Below, one piece after another: positions 43,965 to 56,973 of a DNA stretch of 64,000 bases. The notes under the pieces are model-generated. The model did no database searches, was not told where the DNA came from, and was given only the letters and a program-made list of their open reading frames with translations. Origin of the DNA: Calliphora vicina (Eukaryota; Arthropoda; Insecta; Diptera; Calliphoridae); NCBI RefSeq assembly GCF_958450345.1, contig NC_088782.1:90194858-90258857 (forward strand), in the 5' to 3' direction. How positions within the stretch are numbered: position 1 is the stretch's first letter; every line of letters starts with the position of its first letter. The translations under genes were made by a program, and so were the position numbers.

Positions 43965-45640
43965 TGGCCCTTAATAAACGAAAGTTTGTTAAGGGCCATT
44001 AGTAAAAAAACATCCTGACAAATTTTAGGTAAATCGACTGGGGTTAAGACGTGCCGCAAGCCCTCTGCAGTTTTGAGATGCATTTTTTGTAAAAATGTTG
44101 CTATTAAAAAATTACTTTTGCAATTTAATTTAAAAGAATAGAAATGTGTACGTAATTATCGTTCTAATGAACAGAAAAAGAATTTTAAAATTATTAAAAA
44201 TTCGCCAGGCCATTAACGTGTCTCAGGCAACAAGAAATGTAGAAACAAAATTAACATATTTTGAGAAATATTAAAATAAAAGCTCAATTTTACTTTAAAT
44301 ATATCCATATTTAAATTTTGTTCCTACATTTCATGTTATAGTGGCCTGAGATAAGATAATAGCCTGGCGATTTTTTAATAACTTTAACATTTTTTAACCA
44401 ATTTTTGTGTTTTATATCTTATTAGAATAACAATTACGTACACATTACGATTCTTAAGTACACATTACGATTCTTTCTTTTTGCAAAAGTAATGGCAATT
44501 TTTTACAAAAACTGAAAAAATTGCCTTTTTTGAAAAAAGTTTTTTCCCCTTGTAAATGCACCTAAAAACTTCTGCGTCGTTGCGCCACCAGTTTTATCCT
44601 ATCATCCTAATATTTTACACAACGTGTTTCTACAATACATACATAACAATTCTAGAGTGGGTGGGGGCGATCGTTCATAATTCGCAATTTTATTTTTTTG
44701 GAGCACTCTAATATATATACAATCAGTTGTATAGAAAAAAAATATTGTTCGTATTTTGAAGGGTGCCGTCCTGAATATTCTGACACTAGGTCTAAAAGTG
44801 AAATGCTGAAAATTTGTGCCAAATCGGACAATGATTTCCGGACGCGCATCGATGTCAAAGGTCAGATATATGCAAAATTTTACTATTTATATTAAATAAA
44901 TTTTGTGAAACTCCTTAACAAGCTGCAATCAAATTTTTCACATTTCGTATAAATTTTGCCACTAAATAATTACTTTTGCAATTGAAAGCAAAATAATCGA
45001 AATCTAATGTGATATAAATGACAAAAATTGGTTAAAAAAGTTAAAGTTATTAAAAATTCCCCAGACCATTAACTTGTCTCAGGCCACTTGCACAAGAAAT
45101 TTAGGAAAAAAATTAACATATTTTGAGAAATATTAAAATAAAATGTAATTTTTACTTAACATATATCCGTATTTACTTGTATATGAGTTTTTGTCTTCGT
45201 AGGATTTAATTTTTTTACCGGCAGTGTCAAAACTCCATTTTAAAAATTTTTCAAAATTTTGTTAAACAAATTTCAGATTTTATTGATCATTGAGATTTAT
45301 TATAAAAATATAATAGATAATAAAAATATAAAAAAATTATGTCAATACCTCTGCGATTTAAATTTTGCGATTTTTTTTGAATAATTTTTTGGCCATATTT
45401 TGGCGAATGAGCCCAATTTCCATACAGTTTTGAATTTTAAGTAAAACCTATTCAGAGTATTATAGTGCATATAATTTTTAATATAGTCTGAAAGTTTTAA
45501 TAATATCGTGAAGGTCAATTGTTAAATTTTTCTATTTTTCGAATTTCTAATGGAAAGATAGCGAAATGTTATATATTTTTTAATACCGATTTTAATGAAA
45601 CTTGAGAAAAAGTTCAGCATTTACAATAATAGCACAAAAA
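43965..45640. repeat. Family H foldback-related sequence, rearranged
   Basis: GGGTGGCCCTTAATAAACGA, GGGGTTAAGACGTGCCGCAA and GCCCTCTGCAGTTTTGAGAT match the left arm of the complete family H element at 46526. From about 44340 the arm returns in inverted form. From 44650 a related block (GACACTAGGTCTAAAAGT, ACGCGCATCGATGTCAAAGG) follows, which recurs at 61690-61800. No genes are visible. Confidence 0.65.
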
Positions 45641-46290
45641 TGGAAATTAATCCTTAATAGCACTTGGGGTTTAAATGACCCTCAACTTTTAAAATCACAC
45701 AGTCATTTTGAGACCAAAAAGCTCTTAAAGGAATATGCCTAAGCTTTCTTTTGAGCAAAAAAATTAGAAAAAAGGGCACATTTTGGAAAAAAAGTTCGAT
45801 TTTGCCAAAAAAAAAGTAAAAAATTTTATGTCTTGAGTTAAAAAAAAAATTTATTTTGATAGAGTTAGAAAATATTTATTTTGATCAAAAAGGTCATCAA
45901 GGAAAATGTCTAAGCTTTTTTTTGAGCAAAAAAAAATTAAAAAATTAGTCCATTTTGAAAAAAAAAACGTTAACAAAGTTTTTGATTTTGCAAAAAAAGT
46001 AAAAAATTATATGTTTTGAGTTTATTTTGATAGATAATCAACTTGCATTACACTAAGCGACCAATAGGTCGAAAGATTGAAGAAATAGCTGTCTAAACTA
46101 TTTGGGACACATTTTGCTGAGAACAATAGGTAATAAGTTACATGGATGAGATAAAACAAATGCTTGGCCAAAATGTAAAATTTTGACTCAGAGAGTTCTC
46201 CACTGATCTTGTTGAAATCTTTGTGCAAATTTCATCCCGATCGGATGTCATCGATTTCAAAAGTTGGTTCACTTGACATGAAAACCCCCA
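45641..46290. repeat. Family F foldback element, one arm
   Basis: The arm is inverted relative to 9386 and ends TTCAAAAGTTGGTTCACTTG ACATG, the family F terminus. It contains the characteristic T/A-run units (TTTATTTTGATAGATAATCA). No coding. Confidence 0.7.
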
Positions 46291-46525
46291 TATATAGTAC
46301 ATACATATATTTAAATTTATTAAATTGCTTAAAATTGTTCATAATTCCAAATTTAAATAAGTAATAATGACTTACAAAAATTGTATTGTTTCTGAAATTC
46401 GACAAATAACTAAAGATAAATAACTAGTGCGTGGTACGATAGCTCCTTCTATAAATATATAAATATCACATCAAGAAGTTACAATTCTAAAACAAGTAAT
46501 TCACGGGCGGCCGTGGTGTGAACAT

Positions 46526-48348
46526 TAGGGTGGCCCTTAATAAACGAAACATGGATTTTGCCCATTCTCACCCCCCAGTTTGGTGAACATTAGTAAAACA
46601 ATCATCCTGAAAAAATTTTAGGTAAATCGGTTGGGGTTAAGACGTGCCGCAAGCCCTCTGAAGTTTTGAGATATATTTACAAGGGGAAAAATGCATTTTT
46701 TTCAGTTTTTGTAAAAATTTTGCCATTCAAAAATTACTTTTGTAATTAAAGAATCGAAATGTGTACGTAATTGTCGATCTAATGAGATATAAAAAATATA
46801 AATTGGTAAAAAAAAATGTTAAAGTTATTAAAAATACGCCAGGCCATTTACGTGTCTCAGGCAACTAGAACAAGAAATGTAGGAAAAAATTAACATATTT
46901 TGCTAAATATTAAAATAAAAGCTCATTTTTACTTAAAATATATCCATATTTACTTGTATATGAGTTTTTGTCTTCGTAGAATACCGTTAACCTATTCGCA
47001 GATATGACCAAAAAAATTAAAAATTTTTTAAAAATTTAGTTAAACAAATTTCAGAATTTTTTAATAATCTCATTGGGATTTATTGAAAATAGAATAGGGA
47101 ATAAAAATATGAAAAATTTATGAAAATATCTCTTATAGTTTTTCCGTATCTGCGATTTAAATTTTGAAATTTTCGAGAAAAACTCATTTTTTGGCCATAT
47201 TTTGGCGAATGAGCTCTATTTCCTTACTGTTATGAATTTTAAGTAAAATCTGTTCAGAATATTATAGTCCAGGTAATTTTAAATATAGTCTGAAAGTTTT
47301 ACTAAAATCGGAAAACGCTAACCCTTAAATCGTGAAGGTCAAAGATAAAATTTTTCAATATTTGGAATTTCTAATGGAAATATAGCGAAATATGATATAT
47401 TTTTGAGCCGATTTTGATTAAACATAAGAAAAATATAAAATGAAATCTAGTATTTATAATAATAGAACAAAAATGGAAATTAACCCTTAAACGGCACTTG
47501 GGGTTAAAAACTTTTAAAATCATAAAAAACATTATCAATTTCAATAGTGGGGTTATTTTAACCACAAGTGCCATTAAGGGTTAATTTCCATTTTTGTGCT
47601 GTTATTATAAATACTAGACTTCATGTTATAATTCTCTTAAGTTTCATCAAAATCGGCGCAAAAATAAATAACATTCCGCTATCTTTAAATTAGAAATTCC
47701 AAATATTGAACAATTTAATTTTTGACCTTCACGATTTAAGGTTTAACGTTTTCCAATTTTAATAAAACTTTCAGAGTCCATTTAGAATTATTTATAATAA
47801 TATTCTGAATAGGTTTTACTTAAAATTTATAACATAGAGCACATTCGCCAAAAAATGGACATATAATTGGTTTTTCTCGAAAATTTAAATCGCAGGCACG
47901 GAAAAACTATAAGAGATATTTTCATAATTTCATATTTTAATTCCCTATTATGTTCTCAATAAATCCCAATGAGATGATAAAAAATGTCTGAAATTTGTTT
48001 AACAAAATTTTTAAAAATTTGAAAATGGAGTTTTGAAACTGCCGTTAAAACATTTTTAATTTTTTTGGTCATATCTGCGAATAGGTTAACGGTATCCTAC
48101 GAAGACAAAAGTAAAAATATTTTAAGTAAAAATGAGCTTTTGTTTTAATATTTATCAAAATATGTTAATTTTGTTCCTTCATTTCTGGTTCTAGTTGCCT
48201 GAGACACCTTAATTTTTACAAAAACTGAAAAAAATGCATTTTTTCAAAACTTCAGAGGGCTTGCGGGCACGTCTTAAACCCAACGGATTTACCTAAAATT
48301 TTTTCAGGATGATTTTTTTACAATGTCCACCAAACTGGGGACACCCTA
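46526..48348. mobile_element. Family H: hAT-type foldback element, 1823 bp, 8-bp target duplication
   Basis: It starts TAGGGTGGCCCTTAATAAAC and ends GGGGACACCCTA, with arms of several hundred bp that are inverted copies. They share GGGGTTAAGACGTGCCGCAA and its inverse near 48265, and TATTCGCAGATATGAC and its inverse near 48070. The centre is around 47520-47580. GTGAACAT flanks both ends (46518-46525 and 48349-48356). The uninterrupted sequence GGTGTGAACATATGCTGGCG is present at about 39383-39402. This is a non-autonomous hAT foldback without coding. Confidence 0.88.
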
Positions 48349-48356
48349 GTGAACAT

Positions 48357-49121
48357 ATGCTGGCGAAATATTAGCACAATCGCAATTAATAATGAAAATA
48401 TTAGCTTAGATTAAAGTGGAGTTGAACGTGATGGCGGTCGTCCAAAACGGTCGTCCAAAAATAAATTTTTTATATAAAAACTCAAAATATCTAAATTCGC
48501 TAATAACGTTTAATCACGAAAAGGTGCTCGATCTGTGATCACTTTTCTGACCAAAAATCGATTTTTTTTATATAAAACTCAAAATATCTAAATTCGCTAT
48601 TAACTTGGCCAATAAACGTTTAATCAAGAAAAGGAACTTGATCACTCATATTTCTGACCAAAAACCGATTTTTTATATAAAAACCCAAAATATCTAAATT
48701 CGCTAGTAACTTGACCAATATATGTAGTTTAATCAAAAAATAAAATTATTTTATAATGGTTATCAAAGACCAAAAAAATAAAAATCATTAATAATGGTTA
48801 TTGAAGACCAAAAAAAAAAATAAAAATCTTTCATAATGGTTATCAAAGACCTAATAAAATTAAAATTTTTCATAATGGTTATCATAGACTAAAATTTTTT
48901 TGAGTTATTTATAATTGTTATTACGGGACCTATTTTTTCCAGTTATTTTTTGTATAACCAATTGCTTATTTAAAACAAAATATCTGTCTGTGATCACTCA
49001 TATTTCTGGCCAAAAATCGATTTGTTTATATAAAAACTCAAAATAACTAAATTTGCTAATAACTAGGCCAATAAGCGTTTAATTAAGAAAAGGAGCTCGA
49101 TCTGTGATCATATTTCTGAAC
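48357..49121. repeat. hAT A duplicate end and tandem repeats
   Basis: The first 85 bp repeat the hAT A segment at 39395-39480. Then come about four copies of a 105-115-bp unit (AAAACTCAAAATATCTAAAT, TCGCTAATAACGTTTAATCA, TCTGTGATCA). Between them are about four copies of a 50-bp unit (ATAATGGTTATCAAAGACCA). No coding is recognised. Confidence 0.75.
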
Positions 49122-50498
49122 AACAAGTAAGAAAGTATGGTCGGTCAAGCCCGACCATATAATACCCTACACCAAGTAAATGAGTAAAAATATTTTTCTT
49201 TTAAAATATCAATAATTTATATTCATGAGTGATTTTCGGAAGTGGGCCTTATATGGGAGCTATGACCAATTATGGACCGATCACGTTGAAATTAGGTCGT
49301 GTGATTTATGTCTATATTAAATTTAACTATGTTGAATTTTGTGTGTATACCAACATTTTTAAGCGATTTATGCACGTTAAAGCGATTTTCGGAAGCGGGT
49401 CTATATGGGAGCTATGACTAATTATGGACCGATAGTAACAAAATTTGGTGACATGAATTTAGTTTATATAAAACTTATTTGGAGCGAAATTTGTGTAGAT
49501 TCATAGATAAATTAAACATTTATGACCGATAAAGTCCAATTTCGAGGGGACATTTGTATGGGGGCTAGGTGAAATAATGAACCGATTTCAGCCAGTTTCA
49601 ATAGGCTTGGTCCTTGGGCCGAAAAAGTAATATGTACCAAATTTGATCAAAATATCTTCAAAATTGCGACCTGTACTCTGCGCACAAGGTTTACATGGAC
49701 AGCCAGCCAGCCAACCAGACGGACGGACATCGTTTAATCGACTCAGACACCCCACTATGGTGGTGTAGGGTATACAAATTTATTATACCCTACACCACCA
49801 TAGTGGGGAGGGTATTATGCGTTTGTGCAGATGTTTGTAACGCCCAAAAATATTAGTCTAACACCCACCTTAAAGTATACCGATCGACTTAGAATCACTT
49901 TCTGAGTCGATTAAGCGATGTCCGTCCGTCTGGTTGGCTGGCTGTCCATGTAAACCTTGTGCGCAGAGTACAGGTCGCAATTTTGAAGATATTTCGATGA
50001 AATTTGATACATATTATTTTTTCGGCTCAAGGACCAAGCCTATTGAAACTGGCTGAAATCGGTCCACTATTTCACCTAGCCCCCATACAAATGTCCTCCC
50101 GAAATTGGACTTTATCGGTCATAAATGTTTAATTTGTGTATGTATCTCCACAAATTCCGCTCGAAATAAGTTTTATATAAACAAAATTCATGTCACCAAA
50201 TTTTGTTACGATCGGTCCATAATTAGTCATAGCTCCCATATAGACCCGCTTCCGAAAATCACTTTAACGTGCATAAATCGCTTAAAAATGTTGGTAAACA
50301 CACAAAATTCAACATAGTTAACTTTAATATAGACATAAATCACACGACCTAATTTCATGGTGATCGGTCCATAATTGGTCATAGCCCCCATATAACCCCA
50401 CTTCCGAAAATCACTCAAAAATATAAATTATTGAAATTTTAAAAGAAAAATTTTTTTTGCTCTTTTCGGGCTTGACCGACCATACTTTCTTACTTGTT
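49122..50498. repeat. Palindromic pair of DINE-like (family C) repeats
   Basis: Two full-length copies of about 680 bp lie head to head. Outer ends are AACAAGTAAGAAAGTATGGT and its inverse, and the centre near 49780 reads GGTGTAGGGTATAC...TTATACCCTACACC. Each arm contains a short microsatellite (CAGCCAGCCAGCCAACCAGA CGG) and ACGGACATCGTTTAATCGAC, features I associate with DINE-1/Helentron-type repeats of flies. The arms are well conserved with each other. Short open frames here (for example 49229-49417) recur in every copy but are repeat sequence. Confidence 0.8.
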
Positions 50499-50729
50499 TT
50501 GACAAGAAATGGGATTTTTGAAGTTTATTTTATTTGTAAATATTCAGTGAAACGTTGCCACATTTAGAAAAAGGATATAATACTCCGAGAAATTTTCCAT
50601 GAAATATGTGTATTATATAACAGTTCACAATACTGTAATTTATATTTAAAATAAATAAAAAACGGATTAATCTAAGACGTGTATCTTTATATCACATAGG
50701 CCATGACAATTAAAAGCTGCCCGAAGATA

Positions 50730-51545
50730 GTGATACCTTTTTCAATCAGACTTTAATAAAAGGGATGTTTTTAAATTTATCAGAGGAATTCTAACGTTGC
50801 CCCAAGTGTTGCATCAAAAGGATTTTGTGGTCGACTTTCTTTTACAAAACTAGCCTGTGCTACAAACGTGCTACAGCAGTCTTTACTAACTACTTTATGT
50901 ATTGGCTAGAGATTTGAGAGAAGACTTTTATCCCTATTTTCAAGGCCTTATTTGCTGGGCGAGAGACGCTATGAAGAACGTGTTACCAATTATGCCGTTT
51001 GTCATTTATTGCTCGGGATGTTCGTGATTATGGCAAGTTCCTGGAGTTTATATTGACAACTATAGAGCGTGAAAAAGCTGATAGTGTGCAGGGCTGTGGT
51101 AGTTTATTAAGATAAAGCGCGGCGTAAAGGGACAATTCCATTGCATTGCCGGAGAATTTGCAGTTTATTTTAGAATCTTTGGTGGCGGATAAGAAGATAA
51201 AACCACAACAGAGCCAGCTCTTGAATGATATAGTGGAATATCGTCAAATATTCCACTGTATTATTCATCATACCAAGTATCTGACAGTTGTCCCAATGAA
51301 ATTGTCTCTCAAATCTTATTAAGAGATTACACAAACGGTTGTACATTCGTAAAATTGTTCTCTTATTCGTGGAGGTGCAAGAGGTTTGTGCCGGCAAACA
51401 GCTTTGTGATTTAGTTGCAGATATAACCACAATCAAGCATAAACTAAATCCTTATGCTAACGATACTCAGGAAATGAAAACCTTGGCCAGATTTGTGTTG
51501 CTGCTCAATGCCTTGGATAAACGCACAATAATATTTTGAATAAAA
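50730..51545 (+). pseudogene. Decayed UTP20-like gene copy
   Basis: Protein-like sequence is spread over all three plus frames with several frameshifts and stops. In order: ILTLPQVLHQKDFVVDFLLQ (about 50787), LARDLREDFYPYFQG (about 50900), ARDVRDYGKFLEFILTTIER and EKADSVQGCGSLL (51011-51110), GVKGQFHCIAGEF (about 51123) and LQFILESLVADKKIKPQQSQ (about 51160). The last piece is RKIVLLFVEVQEVCAGKQLC and DLVADITTIKHKLNPYANDT (51345-51490), ending at a stop just before an AATAAA signal. The FYPYF, KFLEF...G.G.LL and KG(V)..QFH blocks resemble the N-terminal HEAT-like part of UTP20, an 18S rRNA-processing factor. This is from recall and not certain. No intron remnants are obvious, so a processed copy is possible. 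It lies inside the presumed 16-kb intron. Confidence 0.5.
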
Positions 51546-51914
51546 TATTTTTTTATTTTATTTATATTTGAAGTAACTATACTTCAATAAAGGCAAAAAT
51601 CGGATTAAGTTATTGAATATGGTAGCTTTGTTTTAGATATAAACTTCAAATCCCCTTTAGTAAAAAATATCCAGTAACTTTATTTTAGAGAGTAAAAATA
51701 AATTACTCTCAATCTGAAAAGTAACAAAAAAAAAGTACGCGAACAACAATTTGTAAAAATGAGTTGTATTTTATTATAAATCAATTTAAAACGTTTGTTT
51801 TGTACTATTTTACTTCTTTTCTTTGCAAAACTTGTAAATTGTATTAATTTTCAACTTTTAGTTTTGTTTGCATTTGCAACCATATGTCTTAAACGTTTTT
51901 TTATGTTGATATTT
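51546..51914. other. AT-rich spacer
   Basis: Nothing recognisable was seen. Confidence 0.4.
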
Positions 51915-52095
51915 TTTACTGGATAAAAAATGTCCAGTAAAAAATATCATCTTCTCTTTCTTCGAACTGTCACTTTTAACACTCTCTTGCTCTCTCGTTA
52001 CAAGTTTTTAAAAGTAAACGAACGGAATCCCGTAACATCCAGTGATAATTTGTACAAATTATTACAAATTATCAAGTACGCGAACACAACTATTA
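51915..52095 (+). repeat. Dispersed repeat with a TTTACTGGACA hairpin, copy 2
   Basis: This is the second copy of the block at 32050-32235, same orientation and nearly identical over about 170 bp. The two copies give the family's extent but no inverted ends or coding. Confidence 0.8.
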
Positions 52096-52129
52096 TATAT
52101 CAACGTTAAGAAATTATGTTCACTTTTCA

Positions 52130-52960
52130 AAAATGTACAAAATTTTTAATGGGAATAAAAAATGGCATCTGCCTTTTTTTAAAAAATTTAGTTTTTAAAA
52201 AGCAATAAAAGTTTTGTTTATGAATCGTTTTTAATGAAATTTTTCACTCATAGAGAAACTTTTGATAAAAATCCAAAAGTGAAAAAGATATTTCTGAATT
52301 GTTAATGACAATCCCACAATTCCCAAAAGAAATTTCAAAAATCCCAAAATTGGGATTTTTTGATTTTTGGATATTGAAGGCACCAAGTTCGGGGCTATGA
52401 AATCCCCTTGCACAATATTGAAGAACATATTGGGACATTCAAAACAGGTCTTAATTTTTTGAAAACAGCTATGCGAGTAGAGAACATGTTGTCTAAAGTT
52501 GAAATTTACATAAAAAATAAGTCTAATTTGGAAGGCTCTGGACCACGCACTAATACGAATTTTGATATTATAATATTTCCCGAGATGTTATCTTTCAGAA
52601 AAATATAAATACATTATTTATCAATCACCCTTATCGTAGTTGGCGTAAACGTCATACGCCTACGACAGTTGCGTACTAGATTAAAGAAACAGTTTGCATT
52701 TTATCTTTAATCTAGTACGAAACAGTCGTAGGCGTAAGACGTTTACGCCAACCACTATAAGGGTGATTGTCTTATGTTCTGTATAATTTAAAATTAATGT
52801 AAGTACTTTTTTCGTAAAAAATGGCGAAAAAACGACTTTTTTACTTTTTTTAAGTTTGAATACATATAACTTTTGACGTTATATAAAAAACAAATTTATA
52901 TATGATCCAAAAATAGAGAACATAAGTCATAAGCGTGTCAAATAAAATTTGGATCATTTA
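52130..52960 (+). repeat. Family D element fragment
   Basis: TCCCACAATTCCCAAAAGAA, ATATTGGGACATTCAAAACA and TTATCTTTCAGAAAAATATA correspond to about 33620-33920 of the complete D element, at lower identity. It is interrupted by the hairpin at 52622-52769. Confidence 0.6.
52622..52769. mobile_element. Near-perfect hairpin MITE, 148 bp
   Basis: CAATCACCCTTATCGTAGTT at the left is inverted at the right (AACCACTATAAGGGTGATTG). The pairing continues through GGCGTAAACGTCATACGCCT and GCGTACTAGATTAAAGA almost to the centre. The core is shared with the hairpin at 9671-9782. No clear target duplication beyond TTAT is visible. Confidence 0.8.
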
Positions 52961-53921
52961 AGCGGACATAGGCCCCCAACCCTAAAAAGCTACATATTTG
53001 TATAGCCCTATCTATGTATGTATATGTTACTTAAATACGTACAAAAAACTACATCTTTTCTACGTTTTAGGAATTTCGGCATATGAAAACAAAGAATGGC
53101 AACAATTGCAATGCCATTGATTTAAGAACTATTAAGGGACCCATAGACACATACTGCTGACAGCTACTGCCGATGAACCCTTCGTATACGTGTGTGATTG
53201 ATATTTTACTACACACCTATTAACCATCATTGAAAATGTTTTCTTGTTTTCAAAAAATATTTTATGTTTCTTTTATTTTATTTTCTTCAATAACTAAAAC
53301 GTCAAATTTAAAACAAAATATTTCAGAAAAATTAAAAAAATTCATCTTATTGTTTATTTAAACAACTGCCAGCAGTAGGAATTCATTTCAAAATCAAAAC
53401 TTATTTGATTTTTCAAAACAAAAAATTCAAATTTACCAACACATCCTTATTGCATGAGCATGATCAGTATGTGTGTCTATTAGAGCCATATAGAAACATA
53501 GAGCGGAAACTAGAAAAAACTCAAACAAAAAAATTACTCAAAATAATCACACATACGTGAGTTGTTTTTGTTTTCAAATAGTTTTTTCTACTAATACATT
53601 CTCACCACTTAGGTTTCTAACAACTGAGTTAGGTCTTTGACAGGAGAGTTTCCGCTCTAGGACTATTATCTATGGTACGCAATTTTGATTTTAATAATTC
53701 AAATTTATGTTCTACACAATCATTATTATGTATGTGTACGTCTACATTCAAATCGAGTACATATATTAAAAGAATACAAAATAAATATTTTGAATCGATT
53801 GAATCGAGTTTTAAATACCAAAAGAAAAATAATTAAAAAAAATAAAAATATAAAAACATGAAATCGCAAAATAATTTAAAAATGGAAAACAGTGCGGTCC
53901 TTAAAAAGCTTTTATCCGTCA
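52961..53921. other. AT-rich intronic sequence
   Basis: No gene is seen. CTAAGTGGTGAGAATGTATT-like purine-rich stretches and CATATACATACA-type simple sequence occur, but nothing with clear ends. Confidence 0.4.
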
Positions 53922-54595
<674 letters not shown>

Positions 54596-54631
54596 TAAAT
54601 ACAGACAGTAAATACAGACAGTAAATACAGT

Positions 54632-56973
54632 TAGTTTAACATTATTTATTTATAAATAGTAAACGATTAAGTTGGTAGCTGCTCGTTGTTAGGTTTTGTT
54701 TTTTTGGAAGCGTATTTGGAACATTTTGTCAGGCTGTCATGGGCGTACTGGAAATGCTTTTGAGTTATTTTATAAAAATCATCGTCTTCCAGGGCAAATT
54801 TGTTCTTAAAAACATCTAATTAAATTATTCGAAAAATATTTATATATTAATATTTATCAATTTAAAAATAGACTTAAAATTATGGTACATAAATTAAATT
54901 CTATTATTTCTGTCCGTTTTCTTACCGTTTAATGTAATTTATTTTCATTTTATATTTGTTTATATTTATTCACTTTTTTAATTAATTTTTTCACACTTTT
55001 GATTTATTTATTATCGGCAAATTATTGAGGATTACATTTTTTTTTTAAATTTTCGATGTTTTCTCGAACATTTTTATTTCGAAATTTCTTGATTTTAGTG
55101 AATAATCTTTATTTTCGAAACTCAGGCCGGGTGGGATATTTAGGATGCTATACGCTGAAAATAGGAAATATACATGCATGCAGTGATTTTCAACAGCACT
55201 GATTTTTCTCAAAAAGGTATCCAATTGTCCACATCTGCTGTATTTATATTCTTATTGATCATAGGCAATTATTGCAGTCGTAATTCAGCTCTGGGTGGAG
55301 AAAGAGCTCGCGCGTCATTGTCATTATCGCTTAAGGGCAATCAGGCCGTCCCTTTTTCGCTGCCTTCGAGAGTTTTGCGGCTCACTCTCGCATTGGATAA
55401 TGTTTGGCGTCGTCTAACTGTACCGCGTTACAGTTTCTCGAAGTTTACATTGTCCACATGCAATCGTTTTTGGTTTTCATAACCTAACTTTTTAATAAAT
55501 GATTTAAAGTTCCAGCTTCCTATATGAAGATATAGGTCGACTGGGAACTACAAATCAACGTGGGATAACCTGGCAATTTGAGAGTTTTTCAACTCCGCCA
55601 ACCAAATTTAAATTCTAAAAAAAAAAAAAAATAGGCAATTATTGTATGACATTTTGTCCAATATTTTTTTACGTAAGGAAATTATAAAATTTTTAGTAAA
55701 AACAGTGTTAAAATTGTGCGAGCAAAAAAATGCAACTCTAAGAAAGGTGACTTGATTTTTAAAAATTTGAAAAAAAAAAATTATAAAAAATTGCTAAAAA
55801 CTATATTACTGTTACAATGCAGTAATTTGCTGTTAATATTAATAAATTCAAGCATATGAAATCTACAAAGGATAAAAGAATTAACGAATAATGCATTTTC
55901 TGTTCAATATGGTGAATTTTTCGAAAACCAAGACAATTTTAAGATTTTTTATTTATTTCCTTACCAATTTAAAATCTTGCGGATATTCTCTATGAAAAGG
56001 AAATCAAATAATTGTGGTGGTGTGCCTAAAACTGAGTGTATAAGAGCTCGAGATCAAAAGGACATGACTAGTTGATGTTAGAAGGGTGCTGAAATTTAAT
56101 GCTAAAATAATATTTTCACAATCATATGACATCATGTGTTTTTAAAAAATACAAATAATGAAATCATATTCTAATATCCATTTATTTTGGTAAGTAAACG
56201 AATTCCAAAACAGAGGAACTGTAAATAATATTAAATTTGACACTGTTCCTATTTCATAGAATAAATAATAAAAAATAGAGTAAATAATATTAAATTTGAC
56301 ACTGTTCCTATTTCATAGAATCCTATATTTAGCTTACGTGATTACAAAGCTATCGCAAAGTTTTACTATTTTACGACCTGAGTAATAGATCGAAACTATC
56401 AGACACGAATAAATTAAAATTATTTTAATTGACCTTCCATATCATACGACTGCACCATTTTAAGCATAAAAGACCTGCCTCCAAAATCATAGGCTCTTAA
56501 TTTATTTTTGTAAATAATATATGGTTAATTGAATTGGTTTCTCCTTATTATATTTGTATCATTAAATTATCTTTATAGTCATATTTTGGCGAATGAGCCT
56601 AATTTCCTTACTGTTATGATTTTTAAGTAAAAGCTATTCAGAATATTATAGTCCAGGTAATTTTAAATATAGTCTGAGAGTTTTACTAAATGCGGAGAAC
56701 GTTAACCCTTTGTCATACGTTTTTCATATTTTTATTCCCTATTATTTTCTCAATTAATCCCAATGTGATGATTATAAAATTCTGAAATTTGTTTAACAAA
56801 ATTTTTAAAAATTTGAAAATGAAGTTTTGAAACTGCCGTTAAAAAAATAATTTTTTTTGGTCATACCTTGGTCATACACAAAAACTGAAAAAATTTTATT
56901 TTTTTCCCTTGTAAATGCACTTGAAAACTAAATCGTAAGTCGGCACGGATTGCAATCATGATAACAATAGTTT
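54632..56973. other. Intronic sequence, mostly AT-rich; one GC-richer open frame
   Basis: At 55174-55482 a 102-codon frame is open. It has a hydrophobic stretch (AVFIFLLIIGNY) and a GC-richer Arg/Ser/Leu-rich part (GGERARASLSLSLKGNQAVP). It has no recognised family and no splice or promoter context, so I do not call it a gene. At 56215-56330 a 55-bp segment (AATAATATTAAATTTGACAC) is duplicated in tandem. At 56580-56960 is a family H fragment. Confidence 0.45.

Noticed and set aside
55174..55482. 102-codon frame with a hydrophobic stretch and GC-richer second half
   Set aside because: No family is recognised, there is no splice or promoter context, and the sequence around it is intronic repeat. 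It is kept only as a note.
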